DNA from: Plotosus lineatus
Lineage: Eukaryota > Chordata > Actinopteri > Siluriformes > Plotosidae
Direction: 5' to 3'
NCBI GenBank assembly: GCA_024760905.1
Contig: CM045751.1
Coordinates: 14,204,501 to 14,268,500 of the forward strand
Length of the DNA stretch: 64,000 nucleotides
In this document: one piece after another, positions 1 to 11,439 of the stretch
How positions within the stretch are numbered: position 1 is the first letter of the stretch
Layout of the letters: every line of letters starts with the position of its first letter
Program-made: the position numbers and the translations under genes
The notes under the pieces: model-generated
What the model was told of the DNA's origin: nothing
The model's input: the letters and a program-made list of their open reading frames with translations, nothing else
Databases searched by the model: none

Positions 1-1369
1 TTTGCTTTTACAATAGATCAGGTCGCTCAGTGACATCATATGATGAAAGTATTGTGATTGGTTCAATACAAAAGAAATTCTAGTACAATATCTCAGTAAT
101 ACTCAGTTGATGTACAAATGCCCAGAGCTAAAATTAACACCTCAATACCTACAGTATAGTAAAAAATCGTCGGAAATTTCTGTAACGCATCGTGCTAATG
201 GGGTTAATATACTGTTGAGCGACTGATATGTTTTATATCAGAAGAGGGTAATAGTGATCATCGTTGACAACTAGGACCCTCTATGAGGCCTTGGTGTAAA
301 GAACCACCACCACCACCACCACCACCACCACAGCAGGGACACTGCAGCGAATAAGGCCCTGTATGGCTCCTGATATTAATACTCCATGCGCTCATCATAG
401 GACAGGTTCTCTACTACGTCTGCTTGGCAAAGTTAGCACATACAGTTCATTGATTGAAGGATTTACGAGATGGCTGGGTTTTGACTGTTCAAGGTCACTT
501 AGGGTCAAAGCTATAGCGGCATGCCTTTTGCCACATCACCAAACCTTGCTCTGACCATCATATTCAAAAATTAACCCATCTCTGGGACACAGGTGGGGGT
601 ATGTCCCCACCAAGCTAATTAAAATCCATGTCGATTGTACTCAGGAATCTTTTCCACAGACAAACAAGCATTGGTGATTATAGTACCTCCGTCAAAAAGA
701 AAACCAATGAGCGTATCCGAGTTAATTAATACAACAGCCTCTCATCACTATAGAGACAGAGTCACTGACTGGTCCTTTGCTTCTAAAGTAGCAAGATGGG
801 GGGGGGGGGGGGTGTAATAAATGAGTGTGAGACTCTTATCTCCAAAACTGTCATCTCTCTTTTACAGCGGTGCTCTTTAGGATGCGTACAGGCTCAAGAC
901 TTCCTGTGGTGCTCCAAGCACCAGCCGCACACACAAATGCCGGGGGTCGTCCTTTTCCTTCAGTGGGTGAAATCAAAATGATAATGGATCTGTATTAAAA
1001 ATTCAATTTGAGACCTACATGAGGGCCATGTGAAAAGGTGGTAGCGTGGCAGGGGTTTGGTGTGAGGCTTTACTGATGCACAAAAAAAGAAAAAGAAAAA
1101 AAAAAAAAAAAAGAGGAGGGAGGTGGAGGTAGAGTAGCCAGGGACATCAAAATTAAAATCCACCCACTACCACACCATGTCGGTTAATGTCTTGACATTG
1201 AGTCATGGGTTATTTGCCACAAAAGGCACTCTGCTTCTATGAGGTCATTTCAAATCAAGCCAATGGGTGTTGTTTGGGGAATTACCGATTATAGCCAGTG
1301 TAGGGGTGTGTATGTATGTGGTAGGGGGTTTGTCAGAAATAAAGGAAATAATCAAATAAATCCTCTAGT
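1..1369. other. unannotated AT-rich sequence with simple repeats
   Basis: No gene or transposon is recognisable here. It holds a (CAC)n run at about 302-331, a G homopolymer at about 798-812 and an A-rich run at about 1081-1112. The short open frames in it look random and have no recognisable motif. Confidence 0.6.
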
Positions 1370-1900
1370 GGACTGTTAATGAATGTATGCGGCACCGGAG
1401 CACTTCAAGAGACAATCAGACAGTGGGGATTAGCTAAAATTGGGATAGACGCACAGCTGACCTTTTAACGGTGCTGCGTTATCCGATAGCTGTCCGTCGT
1501 TACCACTTCAGCGCTTCTCCGTTTAAATCCATTCCCAGCAAAGCCTTTTACACGGGCTTATTATGGAGCCTCTCCAGCCTGATTCACCCAGCCAATATTC
1601 AGAGGCGAGCTTATTCAGGAGGATAACCGACGCTCAGATGCTGGCCACTCAAAGCCAAAGCCGAATAATACATTTTGGAGCCATTTTACCCGCGCCTCAA
1701 TGGTCACGCTTTAGCTAAAGAGGATTGGTGGTTCCAAGTTCCATGATAAGAGAGCTTTAGAGATCAGTGGGGTTCCTGATTTCCTTGGTTTATTAGGGGC
1801 ACATAACCAGAAAGGAAAACATCGACAAGCTTCCTGGCTTGTAAATCATCACAATCGAAGACGAATTTTGCGTTTCAGATCCGTTCGTGCATTACTATCT
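1370..1900. promoter_or_regulatory. possible conserved noncoding block
   Basis: Non-repetitive, balanced-composition sequence unlike the flanking simple repeats, with homeodomain-like cores such as TTAATGAAT, TTAGCTAAA and CAATATTCA. No coding frame stands out. The idea that it is a conserved enhancer comes only from texture; no alignment was possible. Confidence 0.2.
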
Positions 1901-2302
1901 CACAGAAGTATGCTTTAAGCAGGACAGAAAAAGAAAACTGCTGACTTTCATTTATTTACTCATATGACCTAAACATACTTAATATCTATTCCCTCTATGC
2001 ACACAAATTATGCATTTTTTTTCAATTATACTGCACTATAATCATATTAGACTTTTATAATAGGGATCTGATCCACTTACGTATCTGAAACTCAGCACAG
2101 AACTAGTATACCATGCGCTGACGTGTAATACAAAAAACCTGTGTGCATCATCCAAGTTTCATTTCATTAGCTATTCTATGAATTTCCAATTAGGCTGAGG
2201 ACAAAGAGGAGCTGAGCGTTCGGGTCCTTCATCAAAAGATGAGTCGCTGCTAGCTCAGGTATTCCAGACCATTGGTCCACAGTGATGAACCTGGGGGATG
2301 GG

Positions 2303-2337
2303 GATGGAGGGGTGGTGGTGGTGGTGGTGGTGGTGGG
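2303..2337 (+). repeat. (GGT)n microsatellite
   Basis: A run of about nine GGT/GTG units follows a G-rich stretch. It is the same motif class as the GGT array near 29.73-29.78 kb and, on the other strand, the CAC array near 0.3 kb. Confidence 0.85.
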
Positions 2338-2469
2338 GCTATGAGCAGGAGATAATGATGAAAAGAAAAATGTCTTTATGAAATCTAAACCCTCTCTTGT
2401 CTCCCAAAGCTTGATAGCATTCCACAGCTGGTGAAATAAAACCAGGCCGCTTCCGATTATTTGTACATT

Positions 2470-3130
2470 TCAGACTAGATGTAATTTTAAAAGCTGTTCT
2501 ATAATTTAGAAAATAAAGCCTTTTATGTTTGTCCCAGGGGTCCGGCGCTCCTCTTCCCTTCTGAACTTATTAGCATCCTATCTCCCGCTGCCTTCTGGCC
2601 ATACTGCAATGCTGGCAACAATATCTCCTCTGGGCAGATATTTTTTTATTGAAGCTGCCCACATGTGGGAAGAACTTCGCCAAATATTACAAAAACATCT
2701 ACTTGGTGAAACCGCTGACCCCACCTTTAACTTGGCATTGTTTGAGGGTCGTGGCATTGTGGAACACACCAGATTTTACTCGATAACCCATCAGAGTGAA
2801 AGCTTAATTTCTTTCATGCAAGGAGTCAAACTGGGCACGACTTTGGTGACATCAGAAAATACGTCCAACCGCATAGGTCATGCTGAAAAGACCGATAAGC
2901 TGTGAGAAAGTGCACGAGAGGTCGAGAAGGAGAGCATGGCGCTGGTCTACAAGGACAAAGCAGTCTGGTTGAATGATGTATACAGCGCTGACCAGGTGCT
3001 AGAGCTGTCCATTAGTTATGGGGTCCCTGTAATGCTTGGACTCGAGTACATTATTTTGAAAAGCATCAGTCAGCTTTGCGCAGCTCAGATAAATTCTAAT
3101 GCCCCCGATCTGTAATGCATACTCTCGCAC
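2470..3130. promoter_or_regulatory. possible conserved noncoding block
   Basis: Complex, non-repetitive sequence. The longest open frame, 126 codons at 2525-2905 (+), has no motif I recognise and no splice or start context. The block is followed by AT-rich homeobox-like words such as CCATTAGTTAT and AGATAAATTC. A noncoding conserved element is more likely than an exon, but neither is proven. Confidence 0.2.
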
Positions 3131-4134
3131 AGCTGCCATAATACGCTCTGGGTTAGGAGGGCAGACCAACAGAGGGGGAAAAGAAACGTAATTTATTTTT
3201 CACTGCGGCCAGTATTCCTCCCATTAGCTTCAAACACGAGATAAGTTATAGCTTTTAACGAGCACCTTTAGCTGCCCGAGCACACTGTGCACAATGTGCC
3301 AAGTCCAAGAGCGAAGACACAAGGAGGTAGAGAAGTAAAAGAGGAGAGAGAGAGAGAGAGCGCTGGAGGGCACGGCTGAGCCCAGAGAGTGCCTCCTGTG
3401 TGAAGACTGGCACAAGGAAAAAAAAAAAAAAGACTGGACTAAAGTGACCACACAAGCTTCCACGCCCACAACCGGCTGCACAACAAGATCATCCTCCGCC
3501 TCAGCAGGTGCACACTTATGCCTCGTGCTGTTGGATTTCAGCACGCTGGGAGGAAAAGTAGATGGGGAAAGCACAGATGATTTTGAAGAGCACGGTGGCG
3601 TGATTTATGGAACTGCTCAGAGGCAGTAAACAGTAACCTGCTCTCTGGAGCAGAGCAGTAAGATGAGAGGTCTGGAAGACCTTCCTGTCCTGTGTCTAGT
3701 GTGGGTCTGCATTCCGTGTGTCTCCACTAGATTTATCATCCCACTTCCACCACAAAACTTTTTAACAAAGAATGTTCTGACTGATGATGAACCTGCCCAG
3801 CTTTACACTAATGATTCGACAAAATCCGCGCTTTCTGATTCGCCGTGTTCTCCTCTGGAAGGCATAATGGATTTTTGTCAGTGATAACTCTTGCTTTCGA
3901 TCAAACCTTGTTTTATTGATAAGTGAATAATTAGCCATGCGTGTATAAAAGCTGTTCGTTTTGCTCATTGCGGCTTGAAATAAGCACAATCAATAGCTTC
4001 TTAGTAGCCTAGCGTCATCTCAGACAATGGAGGCCAGACTTATAGCTGAAAGCATCCATTATAAACTAATTAAGCCTTTCAGTTAAAAATATCATGAGAT
4101 TACATTTCAGCTCACGCTTCTCATCTCTTCAGAA

Positions 4135-4135
<1 letters not shown>
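3131..4135. other. unannotated sequence, no gene seen
   Basis: Mostly unique sequence with a short (GA)n at about 3343-3361 and an A run at about 3419-3432. Short frames on both strands have no family motif. Confidence 0.5.

Positions 4136-4176
<41 letters not shown>
4136..4176 (+). repeat. (CA)n microsatellite
   Basis: About 20 uninterrupted CA units followed by an A-rich tail. Confidence 0.95.
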
Positions 4177-4180
<4 letters not shown>

Positions 4181-4647
4181 AAACAACAACTCAAAAATAC
4201 AGATATGTTTCTGGGTGAAAAATGTTCGACGCCTTAACAGCTACCAGTACTTAAGAGGATAAATTCTTGTGTGCGAGGGATAGAGATTTATCCCCTGTGC
4301 ATTGCAAGCGAGCTCAATGTTTGTTTTATTTTTTTTTTCCTGGAAAGTGCAAGCAGAGGTTCGTCAGCCTTGGGGATAAACGCAGGATCATGAGCAAGCT
4401 GAGCTCGAAACTCATATAGTCTAATCCTGATAAATCATTAGAACGCTTTTCCATAATTTAGATGCTTATGATTGTGGTGCTGCCAGCTGGTGTGAATTAT
4501 TTAACTCTTTGCTTAGGTGTTTAGGGCACAGATCAGTGCCCAATGCCACGGGCGCTTCCCTTAAATTGAAGATCATGCAAGAACTAAGCCTAGTTATTAG
4601 AGTAGAGTATAACTGCAGGTCATTTGATAAGTCTTGATAAGTCCATA

Positions 4648-5059
4648 CAGTGATCCCTCACTTTTCGCGGTTAACGGGAACTGAGACCCCCCCTCCCCTG
4701 TCGACTCCCCTGACTGACGTATCCGTACATGTATGTGTGTACGTAATATCAATAAATACATATTCAACACTATAAATGCTTATAATAACAATTAAACATT
4801 CAAAAATAATGCATACGATGTAAATAAAATATAAATACACACATACAGACACGCACGCACACAGCACACCTCACATAAAAATGTAAGTAGTTTTATTGGG
4901 GGGTTTTGGGTTGCTTTTTTGTTTTTGTTTGTTTGGGATTTTTTGCACAATTGTCCTTGTTTTGTGGCATTTTCCTTAACTTTTCCCCCTATTTTTCGAT
5001 GAATATTTTTGAAAAACCCGCAATGCATTGAAGCCGCAGGAAGTAGAGAGGGATCACTG
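4648..5059 (+). mobile_element. MITE1, Tigger-like non-autonomous DNA element (full length)
   Basis: The 412-bp unit begins CAGTGATCCCTCACTTTTCG and ends with the inverted match AGAGGGATCACTG. A TA dinucleotide flanks each side (4646-4647 and 5060-5061), as expected for Tc1/mariner-superfamily insertion. It has no coding capacity. Other copies lie at 17690-18091 (inverted), 18149-18238 (left end only) and 40700-41878 (split by another element), so this is a real dispersed family. The Tigger assignment rests on TIR style (CAGTG-CCTCGC type) and is an inference. Confidence 0.85.
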
Positions 5060-5476
5060 TATAGATAAATCATGGGGAGTGATTACACTCAAGGTGTGAA
5101 AGAAAAGTGAGCGACACTTAATGGCAATTCACAGCTGTTCCTTTTCGTTCTCAAACTGTTCTTAAATGTCTCACGCCATTCAGGTTACCTGGTTTGTGAA
5201 CTCATGACAAAAAAAAATTCAACACGTTTTGAAACGGTCCCGAATGTTGCAAAACGTGGCTCTGACACGGAGGAGACTCAAACAGTCAGTGCACGTCATG
5301 AGAAGACCACAAAGTTGTCGTTCTGGTCTCGAATCATTCCACGTTCGTAAGGAAAAGTGACAAGTTGGAGGCTTCCACACGTATTTTGTAATCATTCCTT
5401 ATTTGTTTGATTTTTTTTTTTTTTTTTTTTTTTTAGTTCTAATAATGCAAGAATAAATAATGAATTGTTTGAGAAT
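5060..5476. other. unannotated sequence with a T homopolymer
   Basis: No gene is seen. A 24-nt T run occupies 5411-5434, just upstream of the RTE fragment. Confidence 0.5.
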
Positions 5477-5492
5477 AAAAGGCAAATCAAAT

Positions 5493-5634
5493 CTTCTTTT
5501 ACTTTCGGCTGCTCCCTTCAGGGGTCGCCACAGCAAGTCATCCGCCTCCACCTCACCCTGTCCTCCGCATCTTCTTTTCTGACTCCAACGACCTTCATGT
5601 CTTCCTTCACCACATCCATAAATCTCTTGTTTGG
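5493..5634 (-). mobile_element. 5'-truncated RTE LINE 3' end
   Basis: Read on the minus strand, this about 142-bp piece encodes the last codons of an RTE LINE ORF (peptide ...FMDVVKEDMKVVGVRKEDAE... ending CCGDP-stop), followed by the short 3' end GGGAGCAGCCGAAAG and an AAAGAAGAAG-type tail. It is flanked by a perfect 16-bp direct repeat, AAAAGGCAAATCAAAT, at 5477-5492 and 5635-5650, the target-site duplication. Over about 135 bp it differs from the longer copy at 49324-50056 at only about two positions, so both derive from a recently active subfamily. Confidence 0.93.
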
Positions 5635-5650
5635 AAAAGGCAAATCAAAT

Positions 5651-6147
5651 GAGAGTAATAATTACAGAAAATTCACTTTTTGTTGCCAAACATTTGTAAA
5701 ACTTATTAAAATTAGTCGCAAAATTGTCACATGGTCCACTCATGACTTTGGTGCAAGATATGTATTAGAGCCACAAAATAGGCACAAAACATCTTGGGGA
5801 AGATTTCAAACTTCACAAAAAAATTGAGTCAGTTCTCTTCTATCACATCTCTACCATGAACGCCCCACAAACACTCAACCATTTCTTCTTTACTTATAGA
5901 GCTAACAAAGATCCTGGGTGGGTGTACAGATAGCCCGCAAAAATATTTTTGAAGTGGGGTATAGGGTTAAAAACGTACTTAGTATTACCTTCAACAGGTA
6001 CACAAATTCCCAAGTACGGCAAGATCAGAAGAAAAACAGTTACTATATTAATCAGCTGTGCCCTTAATATCACACCAAGCCTGAAACAATAAAACCCTGC
6101 TGTATGTTTGAGTCACGTCCTGCAGTGAGCCGATTCAAATTCAAGTA
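5651..6147. other. unannotated AT-rich sequence
   Basis: No gene or recognisable repeat; mostly AT-rich unique sequence. Confidence 0.4.
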
Positions 6148-6692
6148 CAGTAGGCCTTGACCAGCCGCGATTCAGCACTTGCGCCCCCGCATTCTCGCGG
6201 ATTGGCGAAAAACCCGGGAGTAACTGGCACGTGATTCACATTTAGCCAATGGCTGAGAGCTTTTGTTTCTCTCTCCTGATGATTGGTTGCAGATGATGTG
6301 TACACCTCTTTTTTCTCCTTCGCGCACGAGTTATCAACGTGATTGCTTGAATTACGAAGTCAATTTTTTTTAGTGTGATTTTAATTATTATTTAAGCCCT
6401 ATATGTCACTCAAACGCCCTGCATCTTCTCTAGCTTCTGGTAAGAGCGCTTTATTTATTCATAAATATTATCATAGTATTCAATTATAAAGTTTTTACTG
6501 AATCATTACTACATTTTACTGCATTATTACTGTATTAATGAGTAAGACTGTCCAAAGAATGTGTTTAAGAAGAATATTTTAGCTCATGTAATGTCAAACA
6601 TAGGGTTTTAAAATCGCGTCAATAACTTACGGATTTTCTTGATCGATAGGAAGGGGTGGAACCGAACCATCATGAAAATCGGGGGCCTACTG
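6148..6692. mobile_element. MITE3, Tigger-like TIR element
   Basis: A 545-bp element with ends CAGTAGGCC... and ...GGGGGCCTACTG. Both sides are flanked by TA (6146-6147 and 6693-6694). Internal text near the ends is rich in CGCGG-type motifs typical of Tigger-like termini. No transposase is recognised. Family naming is tentative. Confidence 0.75.
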
Positions 6693-7393
6693 TAGTCTTC
6701 TCTCCCTCTGGTGAATTGACAGAGATAGGTGCTGTGTTCTTGCTCTCCTACAGAGCCACAAAAGAGTGAAGAACACGTACGGGGATCCACTCAAACAAAC
6801 TCTACATATATGAAATGATCCTAAGTTTTCCTGTAGTCTTACGTCACTGAGGAATTACCTGGAATTTGTTAATCTTGGCCGTGAAATATATGATGTGGCA
6901 AAGACCATGTACACAAAGTTGGAATGCAGACATCAAACACATCCTGACCTAATCATAGCAAAGTTAACCATTAGCTATCACATGAAGTACTAAGATGTTC
7001 CAGAGGTTCCAGGAAACTATTCAGGGTTTTTTTTCTTTATTCAGACAAGGGATAAAGACAATAGAAATAGTTTACAAAGTTCCATAACGTACTCACTGCT
7101 CTTCGGAAAGATCTTTTTTGCCACGGGGGCAGAAAACTACCAAAGCCCTCACAGACACATATTTAAAAGTCTCATTTTGCAAGTTGGAGTTAGCACTCCA
7201 GCCGGAATGAAAAAAATAACAGCACCTGAAATGAATTACAAATGAAGGATGACAGCAACCTTACAATAAAAAATAAAAAGTTAACCTTGTCTGCTCGGTC
7301 TATACCGAGAAATCTCAGCTCTTTGCCTCTTTGCACAGACCTCATATCCTACTCAGTATGCAATGTACAGATGCCATACCCAGTTAATAATTA
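6693..7393. other. unannotated sequence, no gene seen
   Basis: Unique AT-rich sequence between two TIR elements. Nothing in it matches a known domain. Confidence 0.4.
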
Positions 7394-7985
7394 CAGACGC
7401 TCAGCAGCTTACGAACGAGTTAGGTTCCGAACGGCCGTTTGTTAAATGAATTTGTTCGTAAGTCATTACAGGGCATTCTTTAGAGGGGAACGTATGTTTA
7501 AAGCTTGTTATACGAGTTTATACTGTATACAATCTCTCTCTCTCTCTCTCGCTCTACATAATCATCTGTACATTATCAATAGCCGTGTTTAAACTCCTGG
7601 TTCCTCTCAAGCACAGCACAGCGGGTCTGATCAGATTTACAGAGAGTTTCACTCTTATCCAGTTCATTATAATACTGGAGTCCATTTGTTTCCTCTTTGA
7701 AAGTTTTGGCACGAGTTCAGAAATGTATCGGTTCTGCTTCTCTTCCCGGACCTCCACCTGATCTCCACACGCGTCAGCACGCCCCTCTGCTGGAGCCTAG
7801 TAGTAAGTGTACCTCAGGATAATGTTTAATCATATTTCATACTCATATTTGTGATATATCTTTATATAGATTTTATTGCATTTCTATTTCTACTTGTTTT
7901 TCAATTTTATTTCACTTTCGACCTCGGACTTGTTCGTATTTCTGGATGTTCGTAAAACGAATGTTGGTAAGTTGGGGAGTGTCTG
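7394..7985 (-). mobile_element. MITE2, TIR element with internal (TC)n
   Basis: A 592-bp unit with inverted ends CAGACGCTCAGCAGCTTACG and ...GGTAAGTTGGGGAGTGTCTG, flanked by TA at 7392-7393 and 7986-7987. It contains a (TC)n tract at about 7530-7549. A second copy in opposite orientation, 40912-41530, carries the corresponding GA tract at 41318-41384, so the microsatellite belongs to the element. No transposase frame is present. Confidence 0.85.
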
Positions 7986-8193
7986 TAGTTTATACAGTCA
8001 TACCCAAATCATAATCCATGGCATATTCTAAACTTTATTATAACAATGTTGCACCTGAATAAAACTCCCACTAGGAAATCCAATGAAATCCTAATCAGAA
8101 AATTTCAACCCTGAGTTACTTGTCATAAACATATTACAATGAACCAACATCAACATACACACTTATTAAATCTCTAACACTGACTACACCTTT

Positions 8194-8215
8194 AAAAAAA
8201 AAAAAAAAAAAAAAA
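8194..8215 (+). repeat. poly(A) tract
   Basis: A 22-nt A run. No adjacent retroelement body was recognised. Confidence 0.8.
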
Positions 8216-8544
8216 TCCACAAGCTACTAGCTTGTGCAGAGCAAAAAACGAAGGAGGAGACATGTCTGGTTTTCATGGAGTTCCAATTCCCTCAGAATTG
8301 CAATAACATTGTCATTGTTTATTTTTCAAAGACACTTAAATTCTAAGTAGTCTACTGGTTCATGATGTTCAAATTATACTGATTTACAAAACTTCTTTCG
8401 CTTTCCATCATCATCATGAAAGGTTCAAGCAGCAGGATATGAAAATATCGCTCACTGTGTCTCAAAAACACTTTCTTGCTTACATAATACTCCTTTTCCA
8501 ATATAGTGATTTAAAGTATGTTTATGTGTTTAGTATGAAAGTCC

Positions 8545-8856
8545 ACTGAAGTGGTGGTATTGCTCCAAAGGTCGGGGATTCAAGTCCCATAATCACCGAG
8601 TTGTCATTACTGTCCCCCCAGTGCGGCTAACTGGGTTATCAAAGGTCGGGCATTTCTCTCACTGTCTGTGGGGTGAGGGGTGTAAAAGAACCACTGCTGA
8701 CTTTCGTAGAGTATTTGCATAGTTATCAACGTATTTCTGCCCTGCGATGGCCAAGCGAACTGTCCAGAGTGCACTCCACTCTTGCTCAGAGTCAGCTAAG
8801 ATGGGTGCCAGCCTCCCTACCACCCTAATTCGGATTAAGTGGTTCAGAAAATGAAT
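8545..8856 (+). mobile_element. tRNA-derived SINE, tail type B
   Basis: Degenerate tRNA-like head with a B-box-like GGGGATTCAAGTCCC, then the shared core (GCTAACTGGGTTATCAAAGG ... AAAAGAACCACTGCTGAC), then the B-type tail starting CCCTGCGATGGCC and ending in a GAATGAATGA-type run. Relatives with this tail lie at 10030-10318, 21122-21340 and 59079-59416. Confidence 0.85.
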
Positions 8857-10029
8857 GAATGAGTATCAAAGTCTATGTAAAGCAGATCGAGAGATTAGTC
8901 AAAGCTTGTTGGATAGTGTTAATGGACACCCGACGGATAGAAACTTTGCGAAACATAATTATCCAGCGATGAAAGTTCTCTTTTGCTGCTCGAGGCTCTC
9001 ACAGCATCCCAGCAAGATGTACGGTGCTCTCCACTTAAGACTTGGTGCTTATTGCCGTACTTCCTAAAGTCATCAGTTTTGTTCTGTGAACCCATTACAC
9101 ATCCGTTATTCATCAGTTCCCATGCAATCCATGTCAGTAATTGTTCTGGTTACCTGCTGCATGTCAGGTTGTAATCTGACTACAAGTCAAATCTACTGGA
9201 CATCAACAAATGCCAGCTGACAAGTACAGAACAGTTTAGAACAAAACTCATGCCCAGTGCACACCCACCACCCAACCAGCGGACGCATTTGGCAAATGGG
9301 GTCTGTTCCAAGTTTTGCACATGTAAAAAAACTTCCCACCGCATTAGATGGACCTTGTCTGACAAGGAATGAATTTGCCGAAAAAGAAATGGACAAGAAC
9401 TAAATGTGAATGGAGACAAAGGAATTGGAAATTTTGCTCTCCGTCAGACGTCCATTAGCACTATCCAGGAAAGGGTGACTACTGTTCAATATTTTATACG
9501 TGTAAGAAAATAGCTGCTGAAATCATGTTAGAAAAGCTATGCAACAGTGAATGGTTGAGTTACAGTAAACCATTAAGTATTTCATCATTAATCTTAGGTG
9601 GGTCATAAATCATGGATTGATGATACAATGATTTTCATATTCAGCATAACCCAACCCCACAAGATGTCCTGCATTAGGCTAAATCAACTTAAACTTTTAT
9701 TACACTGCTCAAGCATACTGTTGGTGGTATTAGAGTGGTGTTTTGATTTAATAAAAAACAATCTACCACACCTCAATTATAATTTCATCATAATTTATTG
9801 ACTTTTTCACTTAAGCTTAATAACAAATGATACAAGACCCTTTTACAACACAAATTACAAATTGAATGAAACTCACGACCTCTTCATCTCTGCACGGAAG
9901 CCGTGATGTAGGCCAGCATAAGCTTCCTAAATCCAGCAAACATGACACCACTAACTATCCTTGATTTTGGATCAGTAGGTTGAGGGTCCAAACCCCAGTA
10001 TTTTTTGTGTGATTTTATTCATATACATA
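8857..10029. other. unannotated sequence, no gene seen
   Basis: Mostly unique AT-rich sequence. A weak tRNA-like piece with a B-box-like GGGTCCAAACCCC sits near 9965-10000 and may be an old SINE head. No coding family was recognised. Confidence 0.4.
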
Positions 10030-10318
10030 TGTTAGGGTCATGAAGAGGCTGACTCCAGGTGAGGGCAGAGTACACCCTTGGAAAGCTCGTCAGGCCATCA
10101 CAGGTCTGAAACACGCTGACAACTATGCAGCTACTCTTGTCGAAAGTCAGCAATGGTTCTTTTTTTTACAGCGTATTCCCAGAGACAGTGAGAGACATGG
10201 CTGGCCTTTGATAACCCAGTTGCACTCGGGGGACAGTGACAACCTGTTGAGAGTGGGGCTTGATCTCCCAACCTTAGGATCAGTGATCCAGCACCTTACC
10301 ACCAGGCTACCACTGCCA
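10030..10318 (-). mobile_element. tRNA-derived SINE, tail type B, minus strand
   Basis: Read on the minus strand it has a tRNA-like head with A box TAGCCTGGTGG, the shared core (AACTGGGTTATCAAAGG, AAAGAACCATTGCTGAC), and a B tail with GTGATGGCCTGACGAGC and GTGTACTCTGCCCTC. It lies head to head with the SINE at 10326-10650, with only the short ATATATAT spacer between them. Confidence 0.9.
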
Positions 10319-10325
10319 TATATAT

Positions 10326-10650
10326 GTGGTCTAGTGGTATAGGGTATCCAGAGGTTGGGGGTTCGAGTCCCACTCTCCACAAGGTTGTCACTGTCCCCCC
10401 CCAGTGCAGCTAACTGGGTTATCAAAGGCGGGCCATGTCTCTCACTGTCTATGGTGAGAAGCATGTAAAAGAACCATTGCTGACTTTCGTAAAGAGTAGG
10501 CTGCAAAGTCGTCAGCGTGTTTCTGTCCCTAGCTAGAAAGGGTTGTGACAGGAAGGGCATCCAACGTAAAAAAAAAAAAAACCTCTGCCAAATCAAACGA
10601 TTCGCTGTGGCAACTCCTGTTTGAAAGGGAAAAAGCCGAAAAGAAGACAG
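10326..10650 (+). mobile_element. tRNA-derived SINE, tail type A
   Basis: Head with A box GTGGTCTAGTGG and B box GGGGGTTCGAGTCCC, shared core, then the A tail (AGGGTTGTGACAGGAAGGGC, then GATTCGCTGTGGCAACTC and AAAAGCCGAAAAGAAG). The last part matches the RTE LINE 3' end at 50006-50056. The tail is interrupted by a 14-nt A run and the copy ends in a TA/CA microsatellite. Confidence 0.93.
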
Positions 10651-10652
10651 AC

Positions 10653-10655
<3 letters not shown>

Positions 10656-10745
<90 letters not shown>
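10656..10745 (+). repeat. (TA)n(CA)n compound microsatellite
   Basis: About 24 TA units pass into about 17 CA units directly behind the SINE tail. Confidence 0.95.
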
Positions 10746-10746
<1 letters not shown>

Positions 10747-11134
10747 GTATTCGACGTGATATGCGCCCATGGCACTTAAACAATTGGAGTGAGTGGGCGC
10801 TTATTAAAATGTTACCAGCGGAGTGGAACAGTAAGTGCTAATTAGCATCAAGGTGGAAAAAATGAATAACGGAACAATAAAAGAGTTTGACTGGTATTTG
10901 TGTTATTCATTTTGTGGTATCAACCAAACTACTTACATGAAAACTGAAAATAAACAGAAAACAGCATAAATTTCAAATAAAAGACCCCTTACTTTTCCCT
11001 TTCGGTGCTGTTTCTTTAACTGTTTTTAACTGTTTTCCTGGAAGTAAGAGCCAATCAACACGAATGTCAATTGAATCAATCAACACGAACATAAACAAAA
11101 GCACATGACCAGGAAAGTCTTTAAATTTATGAAG

Positions 11135-11326
11135 TTAGTGAGCAGGAGAATCAGGTAAAAAATACTCGTCATCACTTTCTGATAGGTCTATATCTGGCTC
11201 ATCGCTCCATTCATTCAGAGCATCCCATAGTTTTGCTGTAGCATTTTCTAATGGTTCATCGGTTGTTGGACATTTACCAAGAGCAAAATATTTTACTGTT
11301 TTTTTAAAGCACGGCAGAACAATCAA
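11135..11326 (-). CDS. unrecognised acidic open frame
   Basis: A 63-codon minus-strand frame, not recognised. Its C-terminal half is strongly acidic (NEWSDEPDIDLSESDDEYF). Such acidic stretches occur in the N-termini of some transposases, including piggyBac-like proteins, but no catalytic motif is present and no element ends were found. It lies about 120 bp upstream of the Tc1 relic on the opposite strand. It may be a transposon remnant, an old exon fragment, or chance. Its function is unknown. Confidence 0.2.
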   Translation of the reverse strand: MIVLPCFKKTVKYFALGKCPTTDEPLENATAKLWDALNEWSDEPDIDLSESDDEYFLPDSPAH

Positions 11327-11439
11327 CTCTGTTGTTACTGAACATTATAGACATTCCCCAGTGGTGCGTGCAGGGGGGTCTTGAAATACCATGTAAACTC
11401 ACGTTTACAGGCAGTGAACACCTCATATAATGGTTACAG

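Noticed and set aside
2525..2905. 126-codon frame as a host exon
   Set aside because: No recognised domain, no splice context and no codon-use signal that could be judged by eye; kept only as noncoding candidate sequence.
10147..10770. 207-codon minus-strand frame
   Set aside because: It reads through two SINEs and a TA/CA microsatellite.
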